DNA from: Macrothele yani
Taxonomy: Eukaryota > Arthropoda > Arachnida > Araneae > Macrothelidae
Assembly: GCA_039090855.1 (NCBI GenBank)
Contig: CM077024.1
Location: 63,201,594-63,265,593, forward strand
Direction of reading: 5' to 3'
Length of the DNA: 64,000 nt
Both the position numbers and the translations under genes were made by a program. Below are positions 51,655 through 63,237 of the stretch, one piece after another. The notes below the pieces were generated by a model. It was given only the letters and a program-made list of their open reading frames with translations, ran no database searches and had not been told where the DNA came from. Positions within the stretch are counted from its first letter, which is position 1. The number at the start of each line of letters is the position of its first letter.

Positions 51655-53390
51655 ATGCGGAAGAGAAATAACCATTGTTTTGTGCCAGGTTGCAATACTC
51701 AGTACAAAAACAGTAAGCTGTCGCTCTTTGGAATACCCAAAAATTATAAACTTTTACAGCAATGGCAAAAATTGATTCCCTGGGCAGATAAAATCTTAGA
51801 CAAATTTAGTGCTGTATGTGAACTGCACTTTGATGAGAGATTTGTGGTTCGAAATTTTGTGCATAAAATAAACGAGGAGACTGTGTTAATACCCAGAGAT
51901 CGGCCCATCTTGACCCCACATGCAATTCCAACAATATTTCCAAACCTTCCCCATTATTTATCAAAACCTCTGGCAAAAAATAGGAAAGTTAGGGAAACAG
52001 ATGATAAACCTTATGGTAATTTAAATAGCTTGTAATTTACTTCCCAAAGAGTTACACTGAACTGCCTTCTGAATATCAACCTTCCTTCAGAATTTTGGGG
52101 TAAGCAAATTCCTGTTAATAATTCAAAGTGCATAATTTCCCATGTTCATTCATTCAAATGTGAATTGTCAAATTCATTGACAACTGAAAAACTGGTTGTT
52201 GTAACCGAAAGTGAACCAGAGTTTACCTGTGAAGTGTATTTACGTGGATTAAAAATGAACACAGTTTCTAATATTACTTTAAAAGATGAATTAGAATCCA
52301 TTATTCGAGACACTGATAGGTTAACAGTATGTCATGGCGCAGGCTCTATTTCAGAATTTGAAAATAACAGGAAGTACCTTGAAAGTGGAGTTATTTTTGA
52401 GAATAATTTGTACAGCAAAAATTGTGTAAGGAAAGGAACAACAGAGACTTGCCTCAAATGTAAGTATCTGCGGCGCTTACTTTTGCACAAAATAGCTTAT
52501 CATAGAAAAAAGGCTACATTTAAAAATAAGTATCAGAATAAAGTTCGAAAAATCAACAGGCTGAAGAAACGGGTTATTTCGCTCTCTGATTACATAAAAA
52601 AATCCAAAACGAAAATAAGAATTTTACATAACTTTCCATTAATGAAAAAATAGCAGAATTACCCACTAAGCAGCAGCAAATGGTTATTCATTGTTATAAG
52701 GCAGCAAAAAGGAAATCTGCAAGAGGTATGTCATATACCAAGGAATAGTTACTTGAATGCTTACTAATGCACATAAACAGTCCAAAATTGTACGAGCACA
52801 TACCGAAACACATAATCATGATCCTACCTAATAGAACAACTATTAAAAAGTATATTTCAAATTACAACAGTGGTTTTGGTTTCAATGCATTGACGTTTGA
52901 AGCTATTTCAAAGAAAACAAGTGAAATGGAGCCTTTTGCAAGACATGGTGGTATATTAATAGATGAAGTGAAGCTTACAGAAAAACTGCAAGCAAAATCA
53001 TCTGGTGATATAATAGGGTTTGTTGATATTGGGCCATACACTTCAGAAACTGTTAAGCATACCCCATGTAATCACGGACTGGTAATGGTGTTCCAGCCAT
53101 TAAATGGAGATTGGACTCAAATAATTGGTGTTTTTGCCACAAGTAACAATATAAGTGGAACTTTGCTTGCAAAATTAATTATTGATGCTGTTATTCTCAC
53201 TGAAAATGCAGGTCTGTTTGTTGATTTCATTACGTGTGATGGGGCTTCTTGGAACAAGAATGCGTGGAAGACATTTGGTTATCAGCAGATTGTTCTGGAA
53301 CTAAATACAGCATTATGCATCCTACAAATTGTTCTAGAAGTTTACATTTCATATCAGATTTTCCTGGCACACGCATTATTTTTTTATCTT
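51655..53390 (+). pseudogene. Second THAP / P-element-like transposase, 5' part
   Basis: THAP domain: RNNHCFVPGCNTQYKN, KFSAVCELHFDERFV and AIPTIFPNLPHYLSK. A TAA (52033-52035) then interrupts the same frame, which continues with a basic coiled-coil-like zone (CLKCKYLRRLLLHKIAYHRK). After a frame change near 52660 comes the catalytic core: PNRTTIKKYISNYNSGFG, HGGILIDEVKLTEKLQ (likely first catalytic Asp) and DFITCDGASWNKNAWKTFG. It is cut off near 53390, where RTE-derived sequence follows. The same family as the 43978 copy in a different state of decay; no TIR located. Confidence 0.82.
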
Positions 53391-53439
53391 TAAAACAGGT
53401 TCTCTTAACTCAGTGTGTGTTGCTCTTACAGTATCTACA

Positions 53440-53880
53440 TTTATATATAATTTACAACCACTATCTGAATCCACTGCTGGATGAAAGTCTCCAAGTTTCT
53501 TCCACAACAGTCTGTTTAGAGCCAGTTTTCTTCTTGCTACCGAATTTAATCCACCCATCTCCCACATCATCTTATGGGTCTTTTTTTTTTTGTCCCTTGC
53601 TATCCAGTTTAATATTTCTCGCTGGCTCTTTTTTCTAGAAATATGTCTATCCTATTACAATTTCAGGGATTCTGATCATTGCCGTCTTCCATCCTTGTAA
53701 TTTTCCCGATCCACGAGTTCCTCTTTGTATCTTTCGTGTTCCTGGTTACATCAAACATGTATCTCTCAATGCTTTTTTTCTGTTGACTGCAACCTCGGTA
53801 TATCTGTTTTAGTTGAGGTCCATGTCTCTGCTCTATGCGTAACAACTGGAAGGATGCACTGATTAATGAGCGTCATGTTA
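53440..53880 (-). mobile_element. Degraded RTE LINE 3' end
   Basis: The - strand holds remnants of the RTE tail: LWKKLGDFHPAVDSDSG, ERYMFDVTRNTKDTKRNSWI and GKITRMEDGNDQN, in several frames. More diverged than the copies at 5231 and 39343. Confidence 0.75.
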
Positions 53881-53990
53881 CGATTGTTAGCATCATGTTA
53901 AGATCGTTAGAATAAGGGTCCTGCAATGAATCTATGTGGAACTAATTTCTTTGCTGTGAAATGGTGCATGCGTGGGTGATGATCAAATGA

Positions 53991-54150
53991 TCATATGTAG
54001 AGGATTTTAGGAAGGGAGTGTCTGACCCCAGGTCTTAAACAACCCTTAGAAATAGGAAACTAGGAGATTTAGGCTAGAGCGCCCAATAGGAAGTGACACG
54101 GAAGCGAAGTAGAAAGGGGGAGGAAGACGCCCTTATTTATTACCGGGAGG
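53991..54150 (-). repeat. Inverted partial copy of the LTR-like block
   Basis: Reverse complement closely matches 17121-17285, including TAAGGGTTGTTTAAGACCTG and AAAATCCTCTACATATGATC. Confidence 0.9.
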
Positions 54151-54365
54151 CCAGTACCCGGTGTATGCTGTATGCATGGGTACCTCTCCACAAGGTAAGC
54201 AATGAGGAAATATACACGAAAATACTGGATAGCACTACGATTCGGAAGTTCACATTAAAATTATTTGTGACTACAAAATATGCTAAACACTTTTCTTTTA
54301 AGAAATAATGCATCAAATCAAGTTTCATACGCTGATTATTTTCTTCATAAATATGGCCACCCCTT
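54151..54365. other. Spacer before the LINE insertion
   Basis: No gene seen. Confidence 0.5.
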
Positions 54366-54623
54366 GATATCTGTTCCGTCCGAAAGGGAGCTATATGGCT
54401 TTCGTCGTGTGTCGTGTTTTCAAGCTCCCAAGTTTTGCTTGTGTTTATGTTGAAATATCGTTCGTAGGATGGTTTGCAGTAGCGTGACGGATGTATGAAT
54501 GTTCCATGTTTCTTTTGGTGAAGTTTGAGAGCGTTAAGTTCTATAGTTTATTCATACGAAGAGTTTTATTTTGTGGTTGTGCTTGCCGTTGACGAGTTCT
54601 GCAAATGGCGATATCTGCCAGCC

Positions 54624-56330
54624 ATGTTACACGTGACCATCGAAAAGGATGTTTATCGACGTGGAGCGAGATCTACTGATAAGAAGTCATCGTTAAGTGC
54701 GCCGAGTGTTTCTCCGGTGACCTGTGAGAGGGTTGCCATGGTGATTGACCCGAGTTTCTCAAGAGATAAGGATCCAACAGGTCAAACCGGTCCTGGAAAT
54801 CAACCAAGCATGTCTTCGTACGTTGCTGCTGAAGGAGGTTCTCCTGCGATAGGAATGCAGAAGAGTGTTTCTATAGAGACGGAAACTTGCTGTTGGGCGT
54901 CTGTGGTTGATAAGGAGAATTCTGCTAAATACGAGTGATCAGCGTTGTGCGTCAGAGATTGAGTGCCAGGGCAATCCCTTTCGTCTCACTTTCGAAAGGG
55001 ATTCCAAGGTATGTCAAGATTTTCATGATCTTTCTGAGAAAACTATTATTTTCCATGCGTTACCACAGACTTCGTTACCGGTATATTTAAAAGCTTTAAA
55101 AGAACGAGTGCCGAGAGAGGCAATTAAAGGAATCGGTCGTAGTAAACGAGGTATATCAGTGTTGTTTATAAATAGTGCAGATTGTAAACTTGTGTTAAAG
55201 CAAGGGATTTCTATAAATAATCAAATTTTGTATCCTGCTTATGCAAGTGAACGACCGATCACGGTAACTTTGTCTCCGGTGCCACTTGAGGTACCGGATT
55301 CTGCGTTGATAGTTCTTCTTTCTCAGTTTAGCCGGGTGGTGGGTCCAGTTCATAGAGTTATAGAAGCCCCGCAATCTTCAAATTATTGTCATGTTGGTGG
55401 GTTGAAGCGGACCCTCCGGGTTATCTTCCCGAATGAATCAGCTCTTCAAACTTGTCCTAAAGCGGTTGAAATTGTACTGGATTCTCATGGGTTCATGTTT
55501 AATATTTATACAGGAATTTTTTGTTATGCTTGCAATGAAAGAGGGCACATTCGTGCTAAATGCTCGTATGTACATAGACCTCCCTTGAGGAACAGCCTCA
55601 TGAGGAAAGAATTGTTCTACCTGAAGATAGATCGGATTTAGAACGTGGTATTACACATGTCGCTGACTTGGTTCCTACCGTGGCTGGGACTTGTGAAACC
55701 CGAGTGGTGGATCCAGTCGAGCCGAGAGAGAAGACATTGATTGAAAAGCCGACTTCTTTGGATCCTGGGATTCAGACAACAGCAAATATTGGAACTTTGG
55801 GCATTGCTAACTTACAGAAATGTTCAGTAGCATTACAGAATTTCGCAGAGAACTCATGTACAGCTTCGACATTTAAACGACCTAGCACTGATTCAAGTGG
55901 TGATCCGTTAAAACGGAGCAAAGCTAGAGACTATCTTCAACCGAAATTTATCCCTCGTGTAGATCTTTCTTTTCTCCTGGATCCTGATTTTGCCGAAGAT
56001 AGAGATAAACCATCACGGTATCGTCTTGTCATGGAACTCATTGCATCTTGCCCAGATTATGACGAAACTTTGGACCTTTTCGAACTGAAAAACATTTTTG
56101 TGCCTAATAAAAAGATATGTCCACTCACTCCAGAGTTTTACGAGTTAAATATGTATAAGTTAAATGCTATTGTACATCGTTTGGATGCCGTGTTGAATTG
56201 GATAATTACGAAAAATTCTGTTCCTGAACTTTTAGACACTTATTACGAAACATACTATAAACGTATAGAGGATGTTAAAGCTTACATAAAGAAACATAAT
56301 GTGGTTGACGATGGTGTTTTTGATGTGTAG
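54624..56330 (+). pseudogene. LINE ORF1-like (gag) protein A, frameshifted
   Basis: Three frames: an acidic/Ser-rich start (54624-54938), a central frame (about 54940-55641) with VCQDFHDLSEKTIIFHALPQ, ERPITVTLSPVPLEVPDSAL and the zinc knuckle CYACNERGHIRAKC (CCHC), and a C-terminal frame (to 56330) with SDLERGITHVADLVPTV and a helical end. The frame changes near 54930 and 55585. The ERPITV-TLSPVPLEV block is similar to ERPLNV-SFYPVPPEV of ORF1 B, so the two are related. Role in LINEs: nucleic-acid chaperone/RNP protein. No ORF2 of its own follows. Confidence 0.75.
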
Positions 56331-56496
56331 AGATGTTTCTGATGTATTCCTTGATGTTGGTTTCCTTTTTTCTTGCAGTGTTTTTGAAATGTTCTTGGAC
56401 TTTAATAGATATAGATTTCTGCTTACTTATGTTTTAAATTAGCGTTGTTAATTAATGATTCAGTTTTCGGGTAGCTATGTTAGTGAGATTATGTAA

Positions 56497-56600
56497 TGTT
56501 GCTGTGTTTTACGGCACTGGCTCTCTCCCTTCCCTGGAGCCAGTGGCCCTAAATTAGGGATGGGCGACTGCTTATAGCCCATTGAGTTACTCACGGTGGT
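56497..56600 (+). repeat. SINE family C fragment inside the LINE
   Basis: Matches the body of the 42904 SINE from TGTTTTACGGCACTGGC to CTCACGGTGGT. It lacks the tRNA head and the tail; no flanking duplication seen. Confidence 0.85.
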
Positions 56601-56814
56601 AGGTGTTGTGACTTCTGAGCTCCGTCAATTCGTGCGTATTTTGTGTGTTTCTAGAGAGTTGTGTAACCCAAGTTTCACAGCATTTCCCTTTGGAAGGTTC
56701 CGCTATCGTTTGTGATTGCTCCCAGATTGGTGAGTTGCTTTTTTCTTTTGCTATTACAACCTGTTTATCTCTCGGGCGAGCTGGTTGAAGCTACGATAGT
56801 CGGCGGCATTGCAA

Positions 56815-58817
56815 ATGGCGTCTTCCGGCGGTGAGGCCCCGGATCAGGATCTCACTTCCGGTGTTCCTTCACTGTTGCTGACAACCTCTTCTTCTTCCAT
56901 GGGATGCTGCTTCGCTGCCCTCCCCACGTGGCGGCGTTGCACTGCCCTCAGCTCGGGACGTGAACAACCCCTTTCCTCAGGCTGTTCCGTTGCCTTCTCA
57001 CTCATCTCAAGCTGCCACCACCTTCGTTGCTGACGATGACGCAATGGATGTCTCGTGTAACGGTGCCTTCCCCATGTCATCTAAACCTTTGACGTCATCG
57101 TTTACGTATGCCAATGCCATGGCCTCTTCCCCTGTGCAACGGCCTCCGCAAGGCATGTACGCCGGCGCCGAAGCTCTCCAATCACAACTACAACGTGACG
57201 GAAATACCATTTCTTTGGAAATTCCCCAAGACTCGCCAGCAGGTACTGCTTTCACTACGATGTTAGACAGAGGTGTTGTCTTTGAATCCTTGCCAAACAC
57301 CTTCTTCAAAGATTTTTTTTTTTTGATTGGAGGTTTAACGACCACCGTGAGCAACTCAATGGGCTATAAGCAGTCGCCCGTCCCTGATTTAGGGTCACTG
57401 GTTCCAGGGAAGGGAGAGAGCCAGTGCCGTAAGACAAACACAACATCCATGCCTGACCGGGATTCGAACCCGGACCCCTTACGGACGAATGATCAGAGGC
57501 CAGCGCCTTAGACCACTGCGCCACCGGGGCGGCCTTCAAAGATTATTCCACCGCTTTAAAGCGGCAATTTCCAAAACATGTCATTTCTCACATGTTTCGG
57601 CAAAGCCGAACGATTGTGGTTTACTTTTCCAAGGCCGACTCTGCTCGTGCTGTGACGAATGCCGGTCTCACCATTGGTGATCACCATCTTCTTCCCTGCC
57701 CAGTTGCCGAGCGCCCATTGAATGTGTCCTTCTACCCGGTACCCCCAGAGGTAACCGATACAGTTTTATTTGTGGTTCTTGCGTCATTCGGCCGCGTGGT
57801 TGGGACGATTCAGACATATTCTGCTGCCCCTAAAGACCCCGACGACAACACCCTGCTCGGCGCTCGGCGCGTGGGTAGAGTTGTTTTTCTTCCCCGGAGG
57901 ACATCAAGACCATCCCGACTCAATTCAAAGTCAAGTGCGGTAACCAGATCCGCTATATTGATGTGCTTACTGAACATCACTGCAGCAAATGCAAGAAGTT
58001 TGGGCACTTTTACAAGCAGTGTCGCAATGCTGATGCTGCCCCACAAGATTCACCGCAGGTGACTTCTCTTCAATCCTCTGACTCGCCCTTACCTCCACGA
58101 CTATCGTCTGAAGCACCTCTGAGACGAGAAAGGGCTCCGTCATCGACTGGTGTACGGCCATCTCTCTCCGCGACTGACTTTCCAGTGCTGCCGGAGTCCT
58201 CCACATTCCGCGCCCCTGATCCACCAGCTGACTCCGCGGACGACCGTGTCTTGTCAGCTACTGAGGTATCAATTGCAGATACTGACGGCGCTTCCACCAG
58301 TACGGAACAGACCATGAGTGACACCTCCGAGCCTGATCACAGCGCTCACCAAGATAAGAGGGCAGCGCCCAAATCTCCTCGCCACACCACCAAGCGAGGG
58401 AGAGCTGCTGGGAGCTCCACTCGCTCCTCGTCCCGGACCCGCCAGAAACCATCTTATCTTCAAGACTTTGATACCACTTCTGACCCTTCCTCTCCAATGG
58501 TTTCTTATGAAGACTTTGATCAGATTCTTCGCGACACATCGTTCCCGTCTTTGCCTCTTACGTATGAGGACCTACATGCTCTCACCTGTTACACGCAAAA
58601 GGCGCACGGCTTCCTCCAGTATGCGAAGACCCATGAAGCTGGACTTCCTGCAATCCTGCAACAGCTTTCCGATCTGGATAAGCTTGTGGACAATTCTTCT
58701 TATTTATCTGGTCCTTCCGCTAAGACGGCCAAGTTCATTCGTAAACAGATCCACGGACTCAAGATTTCTATCACCAGGCTCACCACGTCGCCGGGTGACC
58801 TGGCACTTTCACGGTAG
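56815..58817 (+). pseudogene. LINE ORF1-like (gag) protein B, frameshifted and SINE-interrupted
   Basis: ATG 56815 starts MASSGGEAPDQDLTSG. Frames change near 56950 and 57895. The SINE 57315-57533 splits the frame at an F-K-D site, resuming DYSTALKRQFPKHVISHMFR. Then TIVVYFSKADSARAVTNAGL (RRM-like strand order), ERPLNVSFYPVPPEVTDTVL, HHCSKCKKFGHFYKQC (CCHC zinc knuckle), a Ser/Pro-rich region (58040-58450) and a helical C-terminus ending TRLTTSPGDLALSR. The stop (58815-58817) lies within the start of ORF2. Confidence 0.85.
57315..57533 (-). mobile_element. SINE (family C) inserted in LINE ORF1
   Basis: Reverse-oriented full SINE: poly-A as a T run at its left end, box B as GGGATTCGAACCC, head ending GCGCCACCGGGGCGG. 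Target duplication CTTCAAAGATT at 57304-57314 and 57534-57544. Confidence 0.95.
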
Positions 58818-61800
58818 TTTCCTTCAACTGTCGGGGGTTTGGATCGCCCGAGGTGAATTCCGCCGTGCATGAGAACCTCTCGGCTATTTGTGCCGATGTC
58901 CTCCTGCTCCAGGAAACGTGGTGCTCGCCTACAACACCTTTCCATCAGTGGCGCCGATGGCAGTACACCTTCCATCATGCCCATCGTGTACTGCGTTCAA
59001 GCGGAATTGCTGTCGGAATACATCACCGTTTTCGCCCGTCTATCACTTCTGTTGCTGTTACCAACTTATTTACCGATCAATTACAATGTTTTACATTTTG
59101 CATCAATTGTGTACCATGTCATATCTTTAATGTGTATATTCCTACTGACGACTCTCAACTCCTTCCGCTTTTTCATTGCTTTCGGACTGCGCTTGAAGCG
59201 GTCCCCCCGAGGACTTTTGCATCCTCGGGGGTGACTTCAACTGCACTCTACAACCGTTGCTTGACCGCACATCCACGGGTGGGGAGCACCGCTCCCTTCT
59301 TGTCGATCTGCTTACTCAACTTATTACCGATTTCCATTTTGTTGATTCGTACCGGCATCTTCACCCGGACACCATTTCTTATACTTGGCGGAATTCTCCA
59401 GCACAAGGTTCGGCGGCAGCACGTCTCGATCGCATATATGTCATCCCACCGCTGCTTCCAGCGATCACTGCGGCGAGACATCATCCATCTACCTCTTCCG
59501 ACCATTCTGCTGTGGCGCTTACCATCTGCGTTTCCTCTTTCCCGCCTTCCAGACAACGCTCCTGGACCTTCGATGATTCTTTACTCTTGGATGTGGCGTT
59601 TTACGCCGACGTTCGCCGTTTTCTTGCTGATAGACATCATCTCATCAGTACCGCTTCCAGTACCCTTCGTCTATGGTTAGACATCAAACGCGATGTTCGT
59701 CTGCTCGTACGCCGTCTTTCGTTCGCTATTCGTAACGAACGTGCGAAGGATATTTGTAATCTCCGTTGCTCCTTGGCTGCAATCCCCTTACAAGATCCCG
59801 CTTACCTTGTTGTTCAGGATGCTTTACGAGCGAAACTCCATCCGCTCGCCGTGGAGGCTACTCGCAGGCTGAAGATGCTTCATCTTTCTTCACCGGAGAT
59901 TTCCTACGAGGAGCTCTCACGTACCGAAAGAACACACCGTACGTCGCAGACGCTACGCCACCTTCGCCTACCTGATGGTACTATCTCATCTGACCCTTCA
60001 CGTCTCTGCACGGAAGTTCGGCGCTTTTTCCAGGACAAATTTCGTGCGGTGGTGCCTACTGATGCAATCTCTTCCTCCCCTCTTTTTTCAGCTCTGCCTC
60101 AGGTCCCACCCCAACTCTGTGATCCTCTTCTTTCCGCCTTCTCTCCTGCTGAATTTCGGGAGGCGTTTGCCTCCCTTAATTCACGCGCATCCCCGGGACC
60201 TGACGGCCTTCCCTTCTCCTTTTACCGCGCCTTCCTCCCGTCTTTGATGCCTTTTCTTCTCGCTTGCTTTTCTTGCGCCCAAACCTCTTTCGCACTGCCG
60301 CCGGAGTTTACTGTGGCGCATATCATCTTGCTGCCCAAAAAGGGAGACCTTTTGGACTTGCGAAACTGGCGCCCCATTTCCATTCTCAATCTAGACTATA
60401 AGCTTTTCACAAAACTTCTCTCTCGCCGCTTGAACTCTGTGCTTCCCTTTCTTATCTCCCCAGACCAGTCCTACACTGTGCCTGGTCGGTCCATTTCTAA
60501 CAACATCTCCTTCATCCAGAACATAGTTTTTCTCGCCCGCACCCTCTCAGAACCCCTCGCCCTGTTTAACCTTGACCAGAGTTCAGCATTCGACAACATC
60601 TCCCACGACTTTCTTTCTGCCACTCTTCACGGCTTTGGCCTTCTTTCCTCCTTCGTTTCTCTATTTCTCAACCTCTATCGGGGCGCTTTCTTCCACGTCC
60701 GGACGGCCTCCTTTTTAACGGCGCCCGTACCTTTTCTTCGAGGAATCCGGCAGGGCTGCCCCCTCTCGGGGCAACTCTTCGCCATTGTCTTTGAACCATT
60801 CCTCCTGGCTGCTCGAAGATCACTCCTGTCTACTCTTCCTCCGTCAGTTGCCAGCACTAGGCACCATGAGTGCGTACTTACAGCATTTGCAGATGACGCA
60901 ACCTTCTGTCTCCGCCAGGACGTCCAGTTCGATACTCTTCTCTCCACCTACCATCTTTACGCTACTGTTTCTGGCGCTTCGCTTAATGTCACCAAAAGTA
61001 CTGGTTTGTGGTGTGGGTCGTGGATGGGCCGGACCGATACCCCCTGGGGTGCGGTATGGTCCTCCTCGACTCAGAAGATCCTTGGAGCCCATATCGGTCA
61101 CCCCTATACTGCGGGCCTTTTGACATGGACCCGTTTGCAGTCTAGGTTACGTAATCAAGCAGCGTTTTGGAGATTTGCGATTCCCATTACTTCTTACTGT
61201 CAGCGAGCTCACATTGTTCGACGATACTTACTTTCCCTCTGCACCTATTCCTGGACCTCCACCGTCTTCTTGTCAACCCGCCTGACGGAACTCAACAGCA
61301 TCTTTACTTCAGTAATCTGGGCCTCCAAGCACTGATCAGCCGCTCCGACGCTATATCTCCCTGTCAAGCATGGGGGCATTAATCTTATAGATGTTCACTG
61401 TTACTATCGTGCATACCGCATCGCCTCCTTCCTTCGTCTCGTCACTTCGCCTTCTCCTTCTCTTACACTTTCTCTTGACGTTATTCTTTCTCTTCGCGAT
61501 CCATCCTTCACTTTTCTTCTTTTCCTCAGGATGGACTACTTTACTATTCCCTCTTCAAACTTTCCTACTATTTTATCTGAGGCTCTAGCGCTTTTCCGTT
61601 CCCTCCCTCTCTCTCGCTCTCCTCCTACCACCACCCTGGATCTCCTTGCAGAACCACTCTTTTTCTCTACCCTGGTTCACCCCCCGATCAACCTTTCTTT
61701 CTTTTTTTCTCATGGTTCCGTGCCGGCATCCTAACCGTGCAGGCCCTCATTAATCCCGATTTTTCCTGGAAACCCCTCGACTTACTCTTTTCCACCCCAA

Positions 61801-62611
61801 CTCCTTCCCTCGAGGACGACTATGCCTTTCTCCGTTTCTCTCTTCAGCTTCTCTATCCTTCTCTTGTTTCTGACAACGGCCTCCTCGTCGTCCCCGGCCC
61901 CAGCCTCCTTCTCCCTTTCTTTCTTCCTTTTCGTGACTCTGTCGCCCCTGTCCTTTCTTTTACTACCGCTGCCCTGTACCGTCTCCTTCGAGCTCCCTCT
62001 GAGTTCCCCTTCCCATTTCCGGGGTTTCTCCTTCCTCCTCCCTGGCCGTTTGGTCTGCTTCTTCTTCCCCCCTTTCTTCTCCGCTAGAACGTAACACCCA
62101 CTGGCGGTTCCTTCATCGCCGGCTCCCTGTCCCCCATCTTCTCTATCGCCTGTCTCTTATCTCTTCTCCTCTCTGTCCTTTCTGTGGCGTTGACGGAGAC
62201 GTCGCTCATATGTACTGCCACTGCCCTATCTTGCTGCCACTTCTTCATACTGTTTTCCGGTTAGCTGACATAATTTGCTCCAAGGACTTGCCGTTTCAAG
62301 CATATCCGTGGCTGTTGCTCACAAAACATCCGCCCACCCGCCTTCCGGATGCCTGCTGCTTTCTTTTCGTACTTAATAAGCAAGTGATTCACTCATTTCA
62401 TCAATCTCTCAGGAATTCTCCTGAACTTCCATCCCTTCTGTCGGCCAGTGGGCGGCTGCGAGCTAGCTTTCGGGGCCGGCTTGTGGCGCGCCTCCGGTTG
62501 GAACTCACAGCTGCAACTTCCGCATACACAATCGACACCTTTCAGAACACCTGGGCCCAGCGCACCGGGTGGTTTTCTATTCATGGTTCTGTCATCCTAC
62601 TAGTGACTTGA
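58799..62611 (+). pseudogene. LINE ORF2: endonuclease + reverse transcriptase (Tx1-like), frameshifted
   Basis: Endonuclease: FTVVSFNCRGFGSPEVN, VLLLQETWCSP, a frame change near 59210, then GDFNCTLQP, RLDRIYVIPPL and TSSDHSAVAL. Reverse transcriptase (59257-61335 frame): PGPDGLPFSFYRAFLPSLMP, RNWRPISILNLDYKLFTKLL, LFNLDQSSAFDNISHDFL (A), GIRQGCPLSGQLFAIVFEP (B), LTAFADDATFCL (C, FADD). An in-frame TGA (61333-61335) and further frame changes follow. The C-terminus has a Cys/His motif CPFCGVDGDVAHMYCHCP. No ATG lies between the upstream stop and the endonuclease, and ORF1's stop overlaps it, so translation by reinitiation or coupling is likely in intact relatives (inference). Confidence 0.88.
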
Positions 62612-63176
62612 TTGTGTCCTCTTTTGGATTGTCTTTGTTTTGGTGTTTGGCTGTTCTCTTCACCTTACTAGTACCTTGCTTACTGAGTTATTTTACTTAT
62701 TTTTGTTCTGCTCCAGCGGACTGTGATTCTGCATGTAAATATGTATAGAATGTTACTTGCTCTTCACTTTTCTTGCTTTTCTTAGCATTGTATATTAAGT
62801 GGTTTCTGAACTGTTTTGTGATCTTCTGATATGTCAATGTGCACCACTCATGTTATATACACTGTGCTCCTATGTAGTGCTGAGTTCGAAACTTTATCTT
62901 CACTGTTTATTTATTGTGCATCCTGTATTTTTAATGTATTTTCAAGCTCTATGTATTGTATCACAGGTCATTGACCTAAAGTCTTTTGCGTGTGTTCAGT
63001 GTCATAGGTCTGTCCCCATTGTGGGTTTTCAGCATTTTGTATTTATACTTTTGGGTGGCTATGCCCCTTATTCATGTATATATCATTTTCGTGTATCATT
63101 CATATTTTTCTCTGTATTCTTTCCTTGTCCAGTTTGACGAGCTGTATCATGCCTTTTGTAAAATAAAATGTTGAAA
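62612..63176 (+). other. LINE 3' untranslated region
   Basis: T-rich with no coding signature; AAATAAAATG near 63160 precedes the conserved tail. Confidence 0.6.
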
Positions 63177-63225
63177 TGCTCACGGTGGTCGTTAAACCTC
63201 CAATCAATCAATCAATCAATCAATC
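63177..63225 (+). repeat. LINE 3' tail with (AATC)n
   Basis: GCTCACGGTGGTCGTTAAAC plus CTCCAATC, then AATC repeats. The same ~29 bases end SINE family C. Confidence 0.93.
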
Positions 63226-63237
63226 GATATCTGTTCC

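Larger units (their letters stand above)
54378..63225 (+). mobile_element. Tx1/L1-like LINE insertion, 8.85 kb, composite
   Basis: 12-bp duplication GATATCTGTTCC at 54366-54377 and 63226-63237. The right one follows directly on the (AATC)n tail of the LINE, the left one marks the 5' boundary. Inside are a gag-like ORF1 (54624-56330), a SINE fragment, a second gag-like ORF1 (56815-58817, holding a SINE) and one ORF2 with endonuclease and reverse transcriptase. Frame changes throughout show it is dead. Confidence 0.8.

Noticed and set aside
59257..59560. Overlapping short frames in both strands of LINE ORF2
   Set aside because: Shadows of the endonuclease domain; the motif-bearing frame is the one annotated.
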